Assembly: GCF_000721495.1 (NCBI RefSeq)
Contig: NZ_JOHY01000004.1
Coordinates: 161,824-225,823, forward strand
Reading direction: 5' to 3'
DNA length: 64,000 nt
DNA from: Streptomyces sp. NRRL F-5123
GTDB taxonomy: Bacteria; Actinomycetota; Actinomycetes; Streptomycetales; Streptomycetaceae
Shown: one piece after another, positions 27,017 through 36,179 of the stretch
How positions within the stretch are numbered: position 1 is the first letter of the stretch
Layout: each line of letters opens with the position of its first letter
Translations under genes and position numbers: made by a program
The notes under the pieces: model-generated
Told to the model about the DNA's origin: nothing
Seen by the model: the letters and a program-made list of their open reading frames with translations, nothing else
Database searches by the model: none

Positions 27017-28029
27017 CGGTGGTCCAGCTGCTCGTGGGGCTGCTCACGCTGGTGGTGAACGCCTTCTTCGTCGGCGCCGAGTTCGCGCTGATCTCGGTGC
27101 GCCGCGACCAGGTCGCCGCCGGCGCGGAGGAGGGCGACCGGCGGGCGGTGCGCGTGCTGTGGGGGCTGGAGCACCTGGCGCCGCTGCTGGCCGCGGCGCA
27201 GCTCGGCATCACGGCGTGCACGCTGGTGCTGGGCATCGTCGCGGAGCCGGCCATCGCGCACCTGCTGGAGCCGGTGCTGCACGCCGCGGGCGCGCCGGAC
27301 GGGGCGATCCACGCGATCGCCTTCGTCGTGGCGCTGGCGCTGGCGACGTACCTGCACATGCTCTTCGGCGAGATGGTCCCGAAGAACATCGCGCTGGCCG
27401 ACCCGGTGCGCTCCGCCCTGCTGCTCGGGCCGCCGCTGGTGGGCTTCACACGCGCGCTGCGGCCGGTGATCTTCGGGATCAACGCGCTGGCGAACGCGGG
27501 GCTGCGGCTGCTGGGGGTGGAGGCGCGCTCGGAGGTGGCCGCGGTCTTCTCGGACGACGAGCTGGCTGCGATGGTCGCCGACGCGGGCGCCGCGGGGCTG
27601 CTGGACCAGCGGGCCACCGGGCGGCTGCGCGAGGCGCTGGACCTGGGGCGCAGACCGGTCCGGGAGATCGTGCTGCCCGCGGACCAGGTGGTGCGCGCGT
27701 CGCTGGGCATCACCCCGGACGGGCTGGAGGCGCTGGCGGCCCGCTCCGGCTTCTCGCGCTTCCCGGTCGCGGACGGCGACGGGCGCGTGCTCGGCTACCT
27801 GCACGTCAAGGACGCGCTGGACGCCGAACCGCGGGACGCCGCCTTCCCGCCCTCGGCGCTGCGCCCCGTCACCCGGGTCGGCGCGGCGACCCCGCTGGAC
27901 GACGTGCTCACGGCGATGCGGGCGGCCAGCGCCCACCTCGCGGCGGTCGTGGACGCCGACGGGCGCGGGGTGGGGCTGGTCACGATGGAGGACGTGCTCA
28001 AGCGGCTGGTCGGCCCGGGCCGGGCGTGA
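27013..28029 (+). CDS. Second CNNM/CorC-type membrane protein, short form
   Basis: 338-aa paralogue of the upstream gene: DUF21/CNNM membrane domain (about 1-180, with LYLHMLFGEMVPKNIAL-like ATYLHMLFGEMVPKN) and a CBS pair (about 200-335, ending VGLVTMEDVLKRLVG). The C-terminal CorC_HlyC domain is absent. ATG 27013 overlaps the first gene's stop. Tandem long-plus-short CNNM pairs are common in actinomycetes, suggesting a heteromer; that is inference. Confidence 0.87.
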   Translation: MTVVQLLVGLLTLVVNAFFVGAEFALISVRRDQVAAGAEEGDRRAVRVLWGLEHLAPLLAAAQLGITACTLVLGIVAEPAIAHLLEPVLHAAGAPDGAIHAIAFVVALALATYLHMLFGEMVPKNIALADPVRSALLLGPPLVGFTRALRPVIFGINALANAGLRLLGVEARSEVAAVFSDDELAAMVADAGAAGLLDQRATGRLREALDLGRRPVREIVLPADQVVRASLGITPDGLEALAARSGFSRFPVADGDGRVLGYLHVKDALDAEPRDAAFPPSALRPVTRVGAATPLDDVLTAMRAASAHLAAVVDADGRGVGLVTMEDVLKRLVGPGRA

Positions 28030-28047
28030 AGTCGGCCCCTGGGCGCG

Positions 28048-28758
28048 TCACCAGGGCAGCGGGCCCTCGGCGTCGAAGAAGCCGCCGGTGGGGCCGTCGG
28101 GCCCGGTCTGCGCCATCCGCACGATGATCTCGGCGCCCTGCTCGACGCTCTGCCCGCCGTGCTTCCCGTTGAGGTCGGTCGCGGTGTAGCCGGGCTCGAC
28201 GGCGTTGACCCGTATCTGCGGGAAGGCCTTGGCGTACTGCACGGTGAGCATGTTGACCGCGGCCTTCGACGCCGGGTAGGCGACGCCGGGGTAGGCGTAC
28301 GCGTGTGTGCCGGGCTCGCTCATCCGGGCGAGCGAGGCCAGGCCGCTGCTGACGTTGACGACGACGGGGGCGGCCGACCGGAGCAGCAGCGGCAGGAAGG
28401 CGCGGGTGACGCGGACGATGCCGAAGACGTTCGTGGCGAAGGTCCCGCTCATCATCTCGGGGGTGAGGTCGGCCGCGCCGGTGACGGTGCCGTCGGCGGC
28501 CATCTCCTGCTGGATGCCGGCGTTGTTGACCAGTACGTCGAGGCCGCCGGCCGCCTCGATCTCCTTGGCCGCGGCCGCGACCGACGCGTCGTCGGTGACG
28601 TCCAGCTGCACGGCGGTGGCACCCACGGCCGCCGCGGCGGCCCGGCCGCGCCCGGCGTCCCGGGAGCCGAGGTAGACGGTGTGGCCCGCGGCCACCAGCC
28701 GGCGGGCGGTCTCGCGGCCGAGGCCCTTGTTCGCTCCGGTGATCAGTATCGCTGTCAT
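28048..28758 (-). CDS. Short-chain dehydrogenase/reductase
   Basis: 236-aa classical SDR. Rossmann motif TGANKGLGRETA (about residue 7), NNAG (about 86), catalytic Ser in NVSSGLAS, and YPASK (about 156). The substrate is unknown. ATG 28758. It is divergent from an XRE regulator 103 bp away whose relatives commonly control the adjacent SDR. Confidence 0.87.
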   Translation of the reverse strand: MTAILITGANKGLGRETARRLVAAGHTVYLGSRDAGRGRAAAAAVGATAVQLDVTDDASVAAAAKEIEAAGGLDVLVNNAGIQQEMAADGTVTGAADLTPEMMSGTFATNVFGIVRVTRAFLPLLLRSAAPVVVNVSSGLASLARMSEPGTHAYAYPGVAYPASKAAVNMLTVQYAKAFPQIRVNAVEPGYTATDLNGKHGGQSVEQGAEIIVRMAQTGPDGPTGGFFDAEGPLPW

Positions 28759-28861
28759 GCCCCCACGGTGCGGCGGCGCGGGCCCGGGCTGCCAGCGCCC
28801 CCGGCTTCCTGGGACCGGCAGTACCAGGACGGACGGCCGGGCGCGGTGCGACAGTGGGGGC

Positions 28862-29701
28862 ATGGCGACCACGGAATTCGGGCACACCCTGCGGCGCTGG
28901 CGCGACCGGGTCTCCCCGGAGTCGGCCGGGCTGGCGACCGGCGGACACCGGCGCGCGTCGGGGCTGCGCCGCGAGGAGCTGGCGATGCTCGCCGGGATCT
29001 CCGTCGACTACATCACGCGGCTGGAGCAGGGCCGCTCTGCCAACCCCTCGGAGCAGGTCGTCGAGGCGCTGGGGCGCGCGCTGCGGCTGTCCGGGCCCGA
29101 GCGCGAGCAGCTCTTCCACACCGCGGGCCTGGTGCCGCCGGGCCGCGGGACGGTGCCCGCGTACATCCCGGCGAGCGTGCAGCGGCTGCTGGACCGGCTG
29201 GCGGGCACGCCGGTGGCGGTGTCGGACGCGGCCTGGACGCTGCTGCTCGCCAACCCGCTGCACAACGCGCTGATGGGCGAATTCCACGGCAAGGAGCGCA
29301 ACGCGGTGTGGCGGCACTTCCTGGGCCAGGGCAACCCCCGGGTCGTGCACAGCGCCCGGTCGCTGGCCACGCTGGAGGCCACGCAGGTCGGCGCCCTGCG
29401 TACGACCGCCGCCCGCTTCCCCGCCGACCAGCGGCTCAAGCGCCTCATCGCGGAGCTTCGGGCGAACAGTGAGCGCTTCGCCGAGCTGTGGGAGTCGCGC
29501 GAGGTGGGCGAGCACGACGGGTCGCGCAAGACCGTCGACCACCCGGAGCTGGGCCTGATGACGCTGGACTGCGACCTGCTCAGCGTGGAGGGCAGCGAGC
29601 TGCGCATCATGGTCTTCACCGCGGAGCCGGGCACCGAGGACGCCGAGAAGCTCGCGCTGCTGTCCGTCATCGGCACCCAGAAGCTGACCGGCACCCCGTA
29701 G
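28862..29701 (+). CDS. XRE regulator with MmyB-like ligand domain
   Basis: 279-aa regulator. N-terminal HTH (about residues 5-75: RRASGLRREELAMLAGISVD and YITRLEQGRSANPSEQV) followed by the MmyB-like LBD (WTLLLANPLHNALMG, RLIAELRANSERFAELW, HPELGLMTLDCDLLS). Such proteins bind small ligands and often repress a divergent SDR or oxidoreductase, exactly the arrangement here. ATG 28862. Confidence 0.88.
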   Translation: MATTEFGHTLRRWRDRVSPESAGLATGGHRRASGLRREELAMLAGISVDYITRLEQGRSANPSEQVVEALGRALRLSGPEREQLFHTAGLVPPGRGTVPAYIPASVQRLLDRLAGTPVAVSDAAWTLLLANPLHNALMGEFHGKERNAVWRHFLGQGNPRVVHSARSLATLEATQVGALRTTAARFPADQRLKRLIAELRANSERFAELWESREVGEHDGSRKTVDHPELGLMTLDCDLLSVEGSELRIMVFTAEPGTEDAEKLALLSVIGTQKLTGTP

Positions 29702-29771
29702 CGCGTCCGCCGTCGGGAGCGGACCCCGTGACGCAGGTCCCGCCGGGCCCGGCGGATAGGATCGCGCCGCG

Positions 29772-30728
29772 ATGGAAAGCGACACGACAGACACCCGCGC
29801 GGAGACCTCCGCGGACGCGGGCCCGGGTATCCCCGCAGGCCCGGACACGGACACGGACGCCGCTGCGGAGACCGACCGGCCGGCGGACGCGGCCCCCGGT
29901 CCGTACCGCAGCTTCGTCGCCCTCGGCGACTCCTTCACCGAGGGCATGTCCGACCTGCTGCCCGACGGCAGCTACCGCGGCTGGGCCGATCTGCTCGCCG
30001 CACGCCTGGCGGAGCTGCCGGGCGCGGCGGCGGGCGGCACCGGCTTCCGCTACGCCAACCTCGCGGTGCGCGGCAAGCTGATCCGGCAGATCGTCGAGGA
30101 CCAGGTGGACGCGGCGGCGGCGATGCGCGCCGACCTGGTCACCCTGGTCGGCGGGCTCAACGACGTGCTCCGCCCGGGCTGCGACGTCGACGCGGTGTGC
30201 GCGCACCTGGAGGACGCGGCCGGACGGCTCGCCCCGTCCTGCGGGCAGCTGGTGCTGATGCGCAGCCCGGCCCGCCGCGGCCCGGTCGCCACCCGCTTCC
30301 TGCCGCGCATGGAGCAGCTGTTCGCCTTCGTCGACGACCTCGCGGCGCGGCACGGCGCGGTCGTGGTCGACCTCTACGGGGCCGAAGTGCTGGGCGATGC
30401 GCGGATGTGGGGCGAGGACCGGCTGCACCTGACCGCGGAGGGCCACGAGCGGGTCGCCGAGGCGGTGTGGCAGGCCCTCGGGCTGCCCGCGCGGGGAGAC
30501 TGGCGGGCGCCGCTGCCGCTCCCGGTGCGCCCCGGCTGGGCCGCCCGGCGCCGCGCCGACGCATCCTTCACCCGCCGTCACCTGCTGCCGTGGATCGGCC
30601 GCCGGCTGACCGGCCGCTCGTCCGGCGACGGCCGTCCGGCCAAGCGTCCCGAACTGCTCCCGTACGGCCCGGCCGCGCCCTCGCCCGAACCGCCGGCGGC
30701 GCCGCTGCCGTCCGAGGCCGGGCACTGA
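29772..30728 (+). CDS. SGNH/GDSL-family hydrolase
   Basis: 318-aa esterase/lipase-like protein. Block I GDSFTEG (catalytic Ser about residue 52), block III VGGLND (about 127), and the Asp-His pair in DRLHLTAEGH (about 220) are intact. There is no signal peptide; the first 45 residues are an Asp/Thr/Ala-rich tail, and the C-terminus ends in a Pro-rich tail. Likely intracellular. The natural substrate cannot be told. Confidence 0.87.
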   Translation: MESDTTDTRAETSADAGPGIPAGPDTDTDAAAETDRPADAAPGPYRSFVALGDSFTEGMSDLLPDGSYRGWADLLAARLAELPGAAAGGTGFRYANLAVRGKLIRQIVEDQVDAAAAMRADLVTLVGGLNDVLRPGCDVDAVCAHLEDAAGRLAPSCGQLVLMRSPARRGPVATRFLPRMEQLFAFVDDLAARHGAVVVDLYGAEVLGDARMWGEDRLHLTAEGHERVAEAVWQALGLPARGDWRAPLPLPVRPGWAARRRADASFTRRHLLPWIGRRLTGRSSGDGRPAKRPELLPYGPAAPSPEPPAAPLPSEAGH

Positions 30729-30772
30729 CCCGGCGGGACCGGCGGCGGGCCCGCGACCAGTAGAATCTCCAC

Positions 30773-32206
30773 GTGACAGCCAAGCCGCGTATCCCGAACG
30801 TCCTCGCCGGTCGCTATGCCTCCACGGAGCTGGCCGCCCTGTGGTCCCCCGAGCAGAAGGTGGTGCTCGAACGCCGGCTGTGGCTGGCCGTCCTGCGCGC
30901 CCAGGCCGACCTCGGCATCGAGGTGCCGGACGGGGCCGTCGCCAACTACGAGCGGGTCCTGGAGCAGGTCGACCTGGGCTCGATCGCCGAGCGCGAGAAG
31001 GTCACGCGGCACGACGTGAAGGCCAGGATCGAGGAGTTCAACGCCCTCGCCGGGCACGAGCAGATCCACAAGGGCATGACGTCCCGCGACCTGACCGAGA
31101 ACGTCGAGCAGCTGCAGATCCGGCTGTCCCTCGAACTGGTGCGGGACCGCACGGTCGCGGTGCTGGCGCGCCTCGGGCAGCTAGCCGGGCAGTACGCCGA
31201 GCTGGTCGTGGCCGGCCGCTCGCACAACGTGGCGGCGCAGGCCACCACGCTCGGCAAGCGCTTCGCGACCGCGGCCGACGAGCTGCTGGTGGCGTACGAG
31301 CGGGTCGAGGACCTGATCGCCCGCTACCCGCTGCGCGGCATCAAGGGCCCGGTCGGCACCGCGCAGGACATGCTGGACCTGCTGGGCGGCGACAGCGGCA
31401 AGCTCGCCGAGCTGGAGCAGCGCATCGCCGCGCACCTGGGCTTCGGGCGCGCCTTCACCTCCGTGGGCCAGGTCTACCCGCGCTCGCTGGACTACGACGT
31501 GGTCAGCGCGCTGGTGCAGCTCGCCGCGGCCCCGTCGTCCACCGCGAAGACGATCCGGCTGATGGCCGGTCACGAGCTGGTGACGGAGGGCTTCAAGCCC
31601 GGCCAGGTCGGCTCGTCGGCGATGCCGCACAAGATGAACACCCGGTCCTGCGAGCGGGTCAACGGCCTCATGGTGATCCTGCGCGGCTACGCCTCGATGA
31701 CCGGCGAGCTGTCCGGCGACCAGTGGAACGAGGGCGACGTCTCCTGCTCGGTGGTGCGCCGGGTCGCGCTGCCGGACGCCTTCTTCGCCTTCGACGGGCT
31801 GCTGGAGACCTTCCTGACGGTGCTGGACGAATTCGGCGCCTTCCCCGCGGTCGTGGCACGCGAGCTGGACCGCTACCTGCCCTTCCTGGCCACCACCAAG
31901 GTGCTGATGGGCGCGGTGCGGGCGGGCGTCGGCCGGGAGATCGCGCACGAGGCGATCAAGGAGAACGCGGTGGCCTCCGCGCTCGCGATGCGTGAGCAGG
32001 GCACCGAGCGCAACGAGCTGCTGGACCGGCTCGCGGCCGACGGGCGGATCCCGCTGGACCGCGCGGAGCTGGACGCGCTGATGGCCGACCGGCTGTCCTT
32101 CACCGGCGCGGCAGCCGGGCAGGTCGCCGAGGTCGTGCGGAGGATCGAGGACGTCGTCAAGGCGCGTCCGGAGGCGGCGGCCTACCGCCCGGGGGCGATC
32201 CTCTGA
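30773..32206 (+). CDS. purB: Adenylosuccinate lyase PurB
   Basis: Fumarase/aspartase-superfamily lyase (477 aa) for two steps of purine synthesis: SAICAR to AICAR and adenylosuccinate to AMP. The signature loop GSSAMPHKMNTRSCERV (catalytic Ser) is at about residue 282; TSRDLTEN and the HNVAAQATTLGKRFAT region carry further active-site residues. Start GTG 30773. The DNA glycosylase gene follows after 14 bp. Confidence 0.96.
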   Translation: MTAKPRIPNVLAGRYASTELAALWSPEQKVVLERRLWLAVLRAQADLGIEVPDGAVANYERVLEQVDLGSIAEREKVTRHDVKARIEEFNALAGHEQIHKGMTSRDLTENVEQLQIRLSLELVRDRTVAVLARLGQLAGQYAELVVAGRSHNVAAQATTLGKRFATAADELLVAYERVEDLIARYPLRGIKGPVGTAQDMLDLLGGDSGKLAELEQRIAAHLGFGRAFTSVGQVYPRSLDYDVVSALVQLAAAPSSTAKTIRLMAGHELVTEGFKPGQVGSSAMPHKMNTRSCERVNGLMVILRGYASMTGELSGDQWNEGDVSCSVVRRVALPDAFFAFDGLLETFLTVLDEFGAFPAVVARELDRYLPFLATTKVLMGAVRAGVGREIAHEAIKENAVASALAMREQGTERNELLDRLAADGRIPLDRAELDALMADRLSFTGAAAGQVAEVVRRIEDVVKARPEAAAYRPGAIL

Positions 32207-32220
32207 CGTCCGCGCCGGCC

Positions 32221-32805
32221 GTGCCGCCCAGGCCGCCCGCGCCGCCCACACCCTCGGCGCAGGAGCTGGCGGCAGCCCGCGGCCGCACGCTGGAGGACGT
32301 GATCGGGCCGGGCCTGCAGGTGCTGTTCTGCGGGATCAACCCGGGGCTGATGTCCGCGCACACCGGCCACCACTTCGCCCGGCCCGGCAACCGGTTCTGG
32401 CCCGCGCTGCACGCCTCGGGCTTCACCCCGCGCCGCTTCGCGCCCGCGGAGCAGGCGGAGCTGCTCGGCCTGGGCCTGGGAGTGACGAACGTGGCGGCGC
32501 GGGCGACCGCGCGGGCCGACGAGCTGAGCCGCGAGGAGCTGGTCGAGGGCGGGCGGCTGCTCGCGGCGAAGGTCGCCGAGCACCGCCCGGCGTGGCTGGC
32601 GGTGCTGGGCGTCACGGCCTACCGGGTGGCCTTCGCCGAGCCCCGCGCCCAGGTCGGCCCGCAGCAGCGGACGCTGGGCGGCACCAGGATCTGGGCGCTG
32701 CCGAGCCCCAGCGGGCTCAACGCGCACTGGACGCCCGCGGCGCTCGCCGCGGAGTTCGCCCGGCTGCGCGCCACGGCGCCCGCGCTGCCCGCTCCGCGCG
32801 ACTGA
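32221..32805 (+). CDS. mug: G/U mismatch-specific DNA glycosylase (Mug/TDG)
   Basis: 194-aa base-excision enzyme removing uracil or ethenocytosine opposite G. Motif 1 is FCGINPGLMSA (catalytic Asn), motif 2 is LPSPSGLNAHW, both typical of Mug. GNRFWPALHASGF is the conserved substrate-pocket region. A 20-residue Pro-rich N-tail precedes the domain. Start GTG 32221, 14 bp after purB. Confidence 0.92.
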   Translation: MPPRPPAPPTPSAQELAAARGRTLEDVIGPGLQVLFCGINPGLMSAHTGHHFARPGNRFWPALHASGFTPRRFAPAEQAELLGLGLGVTNVAARATARADELSREELVEGGRLLAAKVAEHRPAWLAVLGVTAYRVAFAEPRAQVGPQQRTLGGTRIWALPSPSGLNAHWTPAALAAEFARLRATAPALPAPRD

Positions 32806-32933
32806 CGGCACGTCAGCACCCGACCGGACACGACGGGGACGACGGCACCCAAACGTAACGGAACCGCACTCGCCGCGTAGCCCTGCGCCCGGTACGATCC
32901 GCCACACACAGGCACAGGCTGGGAGGACATACG

Positions 32934-34091
32934 TTGGGGCGACTCACCGGCGGGGACCCGTCCCTGCTCAGGCGGATCAACTCCGCGGTCGTCCTGCACG
33001 CCCTGCGCGGGGCGCAGACCCCGACGCTGACCGAGCTGGTGCACAGCACCGGCCTGTCCCGGCCCACCGTCGAGGGCGTCATCGAGGGCCTGACGGAGTC
33101 GGACCTGGTGGTGGAGGTCGGCCCGGAGGCCGGCGACGCCCGCAAGCAGGGCCGCCCCGCGCGGCGCTTCCGCTTCCACGCCGAGGCCGGGCACCTGCTG
33201 GGCATCGAGATCGGCGCGCACCAGATCCGCGTCGTGCTGTCCGACCTCGGCGGCCAGGTGCTGGGCTCGCACGGCCGGGACGTCGACGAGGGCGCGAGCG
33301 CCGACGACCGCCTGGAGCGCGTCCGCGGCACCGTCGCCGAGCTGCTGCGCAAGGCGGGCGTCGCGCGCAGCACGCTGTGGGCGGTGGGCGTGGGCAGCCC
33401 CGGCATCGTCGGGACGGACGGCGAGGTGCGGCTGGGCACCGCGCTGCCCGGCTGGACCGGGCTGCCGCTCGGCGAGCGGCTGCGGCGCTCCTTCCGCTGC
33501 CCGGTGCTGGTGGAGAACGACGCGAACGTGGCGGCGGTGGCCGAGCACTGGAAGGGCGCGGCGGTCGGCACCGACGACGTCGTCTTCGTGCTGGCGGGGC
33601 TCAGCCCCGGCGCGGGGTCGCTGATCGGCGGACGGCTGCACCGCGGCTTCGGCGGCGCCGCGGGCGAGATCGGCGCGCTGCACCTGCTCGGCCGCGAGGC
33701 GACGCCCGAGCACCTGCTGTCGACCACCGGCGAGCCGCTGCACCCGCTGGACGAGCCCGCGGTGACGCGGGTCTTCGCGCTGGCCCGGCAGGGCGACGCG
33801 CAGGCCACCGACGCGGTGCAGCGCTTCCTGCACCGGCTGGTGCACGACGTGGCGGCGCTGGTGCTCGCGATCGACCCGGAGCTGGTCGTGATCGGCGGCT
33901 GGGCGGCGGGTCTGGACGGCATCCTGGAGCCGCTGCGGGCCGAGCTGGCCCGCTACTGCCTGCGCACTCCGCAGGTGGTGCTGTCCGCGCTGGGCCAGGA
34001 GGCGATCGCGACGGGCGCGCTACGGCTGGCGCTGGACCACGTCGAGGAGCAGCTCTTCACCGTCCAGCAGACGTCGATGGCGGTGCGCTGA
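32934..34091 (+). CDS. ROK-family transcriptional regulator
   Basis: 385-aa protein: N-terminal winged helix (about 10-75, LTELVHSTGLSRPTVEGVIEGL) fused to a ROK/hexokinase fold. The kinase Asp is in VENDANVAAVAEH, but the zinc motif CxCGxxGC of sugar kinases is absent (LHLLGREATPEHLL stands there), so it is probably a sugar-sensing regulator only. TTG 32934 is supported by a strong GGGAGGA RBS. A perfect palindrome terminates transcription downstream. Confidence 0.9.
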   Translation: MGRLTGGDPSLLRRINSAVVLHALRGAQTPTLTELVHSTGLSRPTVEGVIEGLTESDLVVEVGPEAGDARKQGRPARRFRFHAEAGHLLGIEIGAHQIRVVLSDLGGQVLGSHGRDVDEGASADDRLERVRGTVAELLRKAGVARSTLWAVGVGSPGIVGTDGEVRLGTALPGWTGLPLGERLRRSFRCPVLVENDANVAAVAEHWKGAAVGTDDVVFVLAGLSPGAGSLIGGRLHRGFGGAAGEIGALHLLGREATPEHLLSTTGEPLHPLDEPAVTRVFALARQGDAQATDAVQRFLHRLVHDVAALVLAIDPELVVIGGWAAGLDGILEPLRAELARYCLRTPQVVLSALGQEAIATGALRLALDHVEEQLFTVQQTSMAVR

Positions 34092-34100
34092 CCGGGCAAC

Positions 34101-34146
34101 GCGCGAGGGCCTGCCTCCCCCGGCCGGGGGAGGCAGGCCCTCGCGC
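34101..34146. terminator. Bidirectional terminator between ROK and GntR genes
   Basis: A 46-bp perfect palindrome (arms 34101-34123 and 34124-34146, centre GG|CC) in the 70-bp gap between convergent genes. It can serve both strands. Confidence 0.85.
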
Positions 34147-34161
34147 GCGGCGCGTGACGGG

Positions 34162-34944
34162 TCAGGATGCCTGGCGGGCGACCTGCTGGTGGTGGGTGAC
34201 CTCGAAGGCGCCCGCGTCACCGAAGGTGAGCTTGCACGTGTCGGCGCGGTAGGTGGCCAGCGACACGGCGGCGACCCGGCCGCCCGCGTAGTAACGCGAG
34301 GTCACGACCAGGACCGGGGCGCCGGGGAGCCGGTCGAGTTGCTTGGCGTCGTCGGCCCGGGCCGAGCCCAGCTCGACCGAGCGGTCCTCGCCGTCCAGCG
34401 ACAGCGCGTGCAGCTCGCGCAGGACGGCGGGGGCGTGCGCGGCGGGCGTCAGGTCGGCGGGCAGGCCGGGCACGGACGCGCGCGGTACGTACAGCAGCTC
34501 GGCGGCGACCGGCTGGCCTCGCATCACGCGCGCCCGGCGGACGGTGTGCACGGCCTCGTCCGCCTCGGTGCCGAGCAGCGCGGCGACCGGCGCGGGGGCG
34601 ACGGCCTCGACACACCCGGCGGTCTCCCACGCGTCCCGCCCGGCGCCGGGCCACACGCCGGCCGACGGGCCGACGGACACACCCATCCGCGGCGGGGCGA
34701 CCGTGGTGCCGACGCCGCGGCGCCGCTGCAGCCGGCCTTCCAGTTCGAGCTGTTCGAGCGCCTGGCGGAGCGTCGCGCGGGCGACACCGAAGCGGGCGGC
34801 GAGGTCGCGCTCGTTCGGCAGGATCTCACCGACCTCGAACTCGGAGTCGAGCGCGTCGTTGAGCACCGTCTTGAGATGCCAGTACTTCGGCTCCGGCACC
34901 GATTCGAGCTGCGTGGTCCCCACCCTGTCCTCGCAATCAGCCAT
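34162..34944 (-). CDS. GntR-family regulator (HutC-type)
   Basis: 260-aa regulator. The N-terminal winged HTH spans about residues 18-88 (GEILPNERDLAARFGVARAT, LRQALEQLELEGRLQRRRGVGT); the UTRA-like effector domain follows (VHTVRRARVMRGQPVAAELLY, VVTSRYYAGGRVAAVSLATY). ATG 34944. The unusually AT-rich upstream region carries three CTTG/CAAG palindromes, suggesting autoregulation. The effector is unknown; members of this group sense sugars or organic acids. Confidence 0.9.
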   Translation of the reverse strand: MADCEDRVGTTQLESVPEPKYWHLKTVLNDALDSEFEVGEILPNERDLAARFGVARATLRQALEQLELEGRLQRRRGVGTTVAPPRMGVSVGPSAGVWPGAGRDAWETAGCVEAVAPAPVAALLGTEADEAVHTVRRARVMRGQPVAAELLYVPRASVPGLPADLTPAAHAPAVLRELHALSLDGEDRSVELGSARADDAKQLDRLPGAPVLVVTSRYYAGGRVAAVSLATYRADTCKLTFGDAGAFEVTHHQQVARQAS

Positions 34945-34949
34945 CAGCC

Positions 34950-35041
34950 CAAGGCTTGTTCAGCCTTGTTTCCTAACCACTGTTTATTAAAGGTCCTTGC
35001 ACTACTAAGGACGATAGAGCGGGCCGTCACCCTTGGTCAAG
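34950..35041. promoter_or_regulatory. Cluster of palindromes upstream of the gntR-type gene
   Basis: Three inverted repeats: CAAGGCT-n5-AGCCTTG (34950-34968), GTCCTT-n8-AAGGAC (34993-35012) and CTTG-GT-CAAG (35032-35041), within AT-richer sequence between the GntR gene and the divergent SDR. Repeated CAAGG/CCTTG half-sites suggest one dimeric regulator, probably the GntR protein. Inference from symmetry only. Confidence 0.5.
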
Positions 35042-35181
35042 ACCAATCCTCGAACCGGCACAGGCGTCCAGGAAGGGGATATGTCCAGTGTTCATACGAT
35101 GTTGACGGGGTGCTGCGATAGTGTTCGTGATCATCGAGCGGCGCCTGGTGCCGCACGGCGGCACGAGGGAGCGGACGGCCG

Positions 35182-35928
35182 ATGGACGAGGTCACGCTGG
35201 TCACCGGGGGCAGTCGGGGTATCGGCGCGGCGGTCGCGCTGCGGCTGGCCGCGGCCGGCCACCGGGTGGGCATCGGGTACGAGCGGGCCAAGGACGCCGC
35301 CGAGGACGTCGCGCGGCGCATCCGCGAGCAGGGCGGCACGTGCCTGCTCTTCCAGCTCGACACGAGCGACGCCGGCCAGGTCGACGGCTTCTTCGACGCG
35401 GCCAGGGAGCAGCTGGGCGCGGTCACCGGGCTGGTGAACAACGCGGGGATCACCGGGCCGCTCGGCCGCTTCACCGAGACGCCGGTCGAGGTCATGCGCC
35501 GGGTGGTGGACGTCAACCTGATGGGCGCGCTGCTGTGCGCCCGGCGCGCGGCGCTGGAGATGTCCACGCGCTACGGCGGCGAGGGCGGCGCGATCGTCAA
35601 CATCTCCTCGGGCGGGGCGACGCTCGGCAGCCCGGGCGAGTACGTGCACTACGCGGCGAGCAAGTCGGCGGTGGACGCGCTGACGGTGGGCCTGTCGAAG
35701 GAGCTGGGTCCGGACGGGGTGCGGGTCAACTCGGTGCAGCCGGGCATGGTGGTCACCGACATCCACGCCGCTATGGGCGACCCGCAGCGGCCCTGGCGCA
35801 ATCCGGAGCGGGTCCCCATGCGCCGCCCGGGCCAGCCGGAGGAGATCGCCGGCGCGGTCGCGTGGCTGCTGTCACCGGACGCGTCCTACACGACGGGCGC
35901 GGTGCTGCGGATCGCCGGCGGCCTCTGA
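35182..35928 (+). CDS. SDR family oxidoreductase (FabG-like)
   Basis: 248-aa classical SDR. TGGSRGIGAAVA (about residue 8), NNAGITG (about 89), catalytic Ser in NISSGGA, YAASK (about 157), and the C-terminal PEEIAGAVAWLLSPDAS of FabG-like enzymes. It is divergent from the GntR gene across the palindrome cluster, so it may be that regulator's target. Substrate unknown. Confidence 0.88.
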   Translation: MDEVTLVTGGSRGIGAAVALRLAAAGHRVGIGYERAKDAAEDVARRIREQGGTCLLFQLDTSDAGQVDGFFDAAREQLGAVTGLVNNAGITGPLGRFTETPVEVMRRVVDVNLMGALLCARRAALEMSTRYGGEGGAIVNISSGGATLGSPGEYVHYAASKSAVDALTVGLSKELGPDGVRVNSVQPGMVVTDIHAAMGDPQRPWRNPERVPMRRPGQPEEIAGAVAWLLSPDASYTTGAVLRIAGGL

Positions 35929-36179
35929 GCGGTCGCACCCGGCGGCCGGGGTGCGCACCGCGGGGACGGTGCGTCGCGGACGCGGCGGGGTGTGTCGCAA
36001 GTGTTGACCTGAGCATGGCTGAAACCCGACGGTGATACCCGGTAACACCGCGGCAACCTGCGGCTGCCCGCATCCCGGGACAATCCGTGGGTCCCGCGCG
36101 GCGCCCGTGCCCACCGGCGCGCCGCCGCGCGTACCCGCCCCCGCTCGTCGCACTACCCACTCGCACGCAGAGGAGCACC

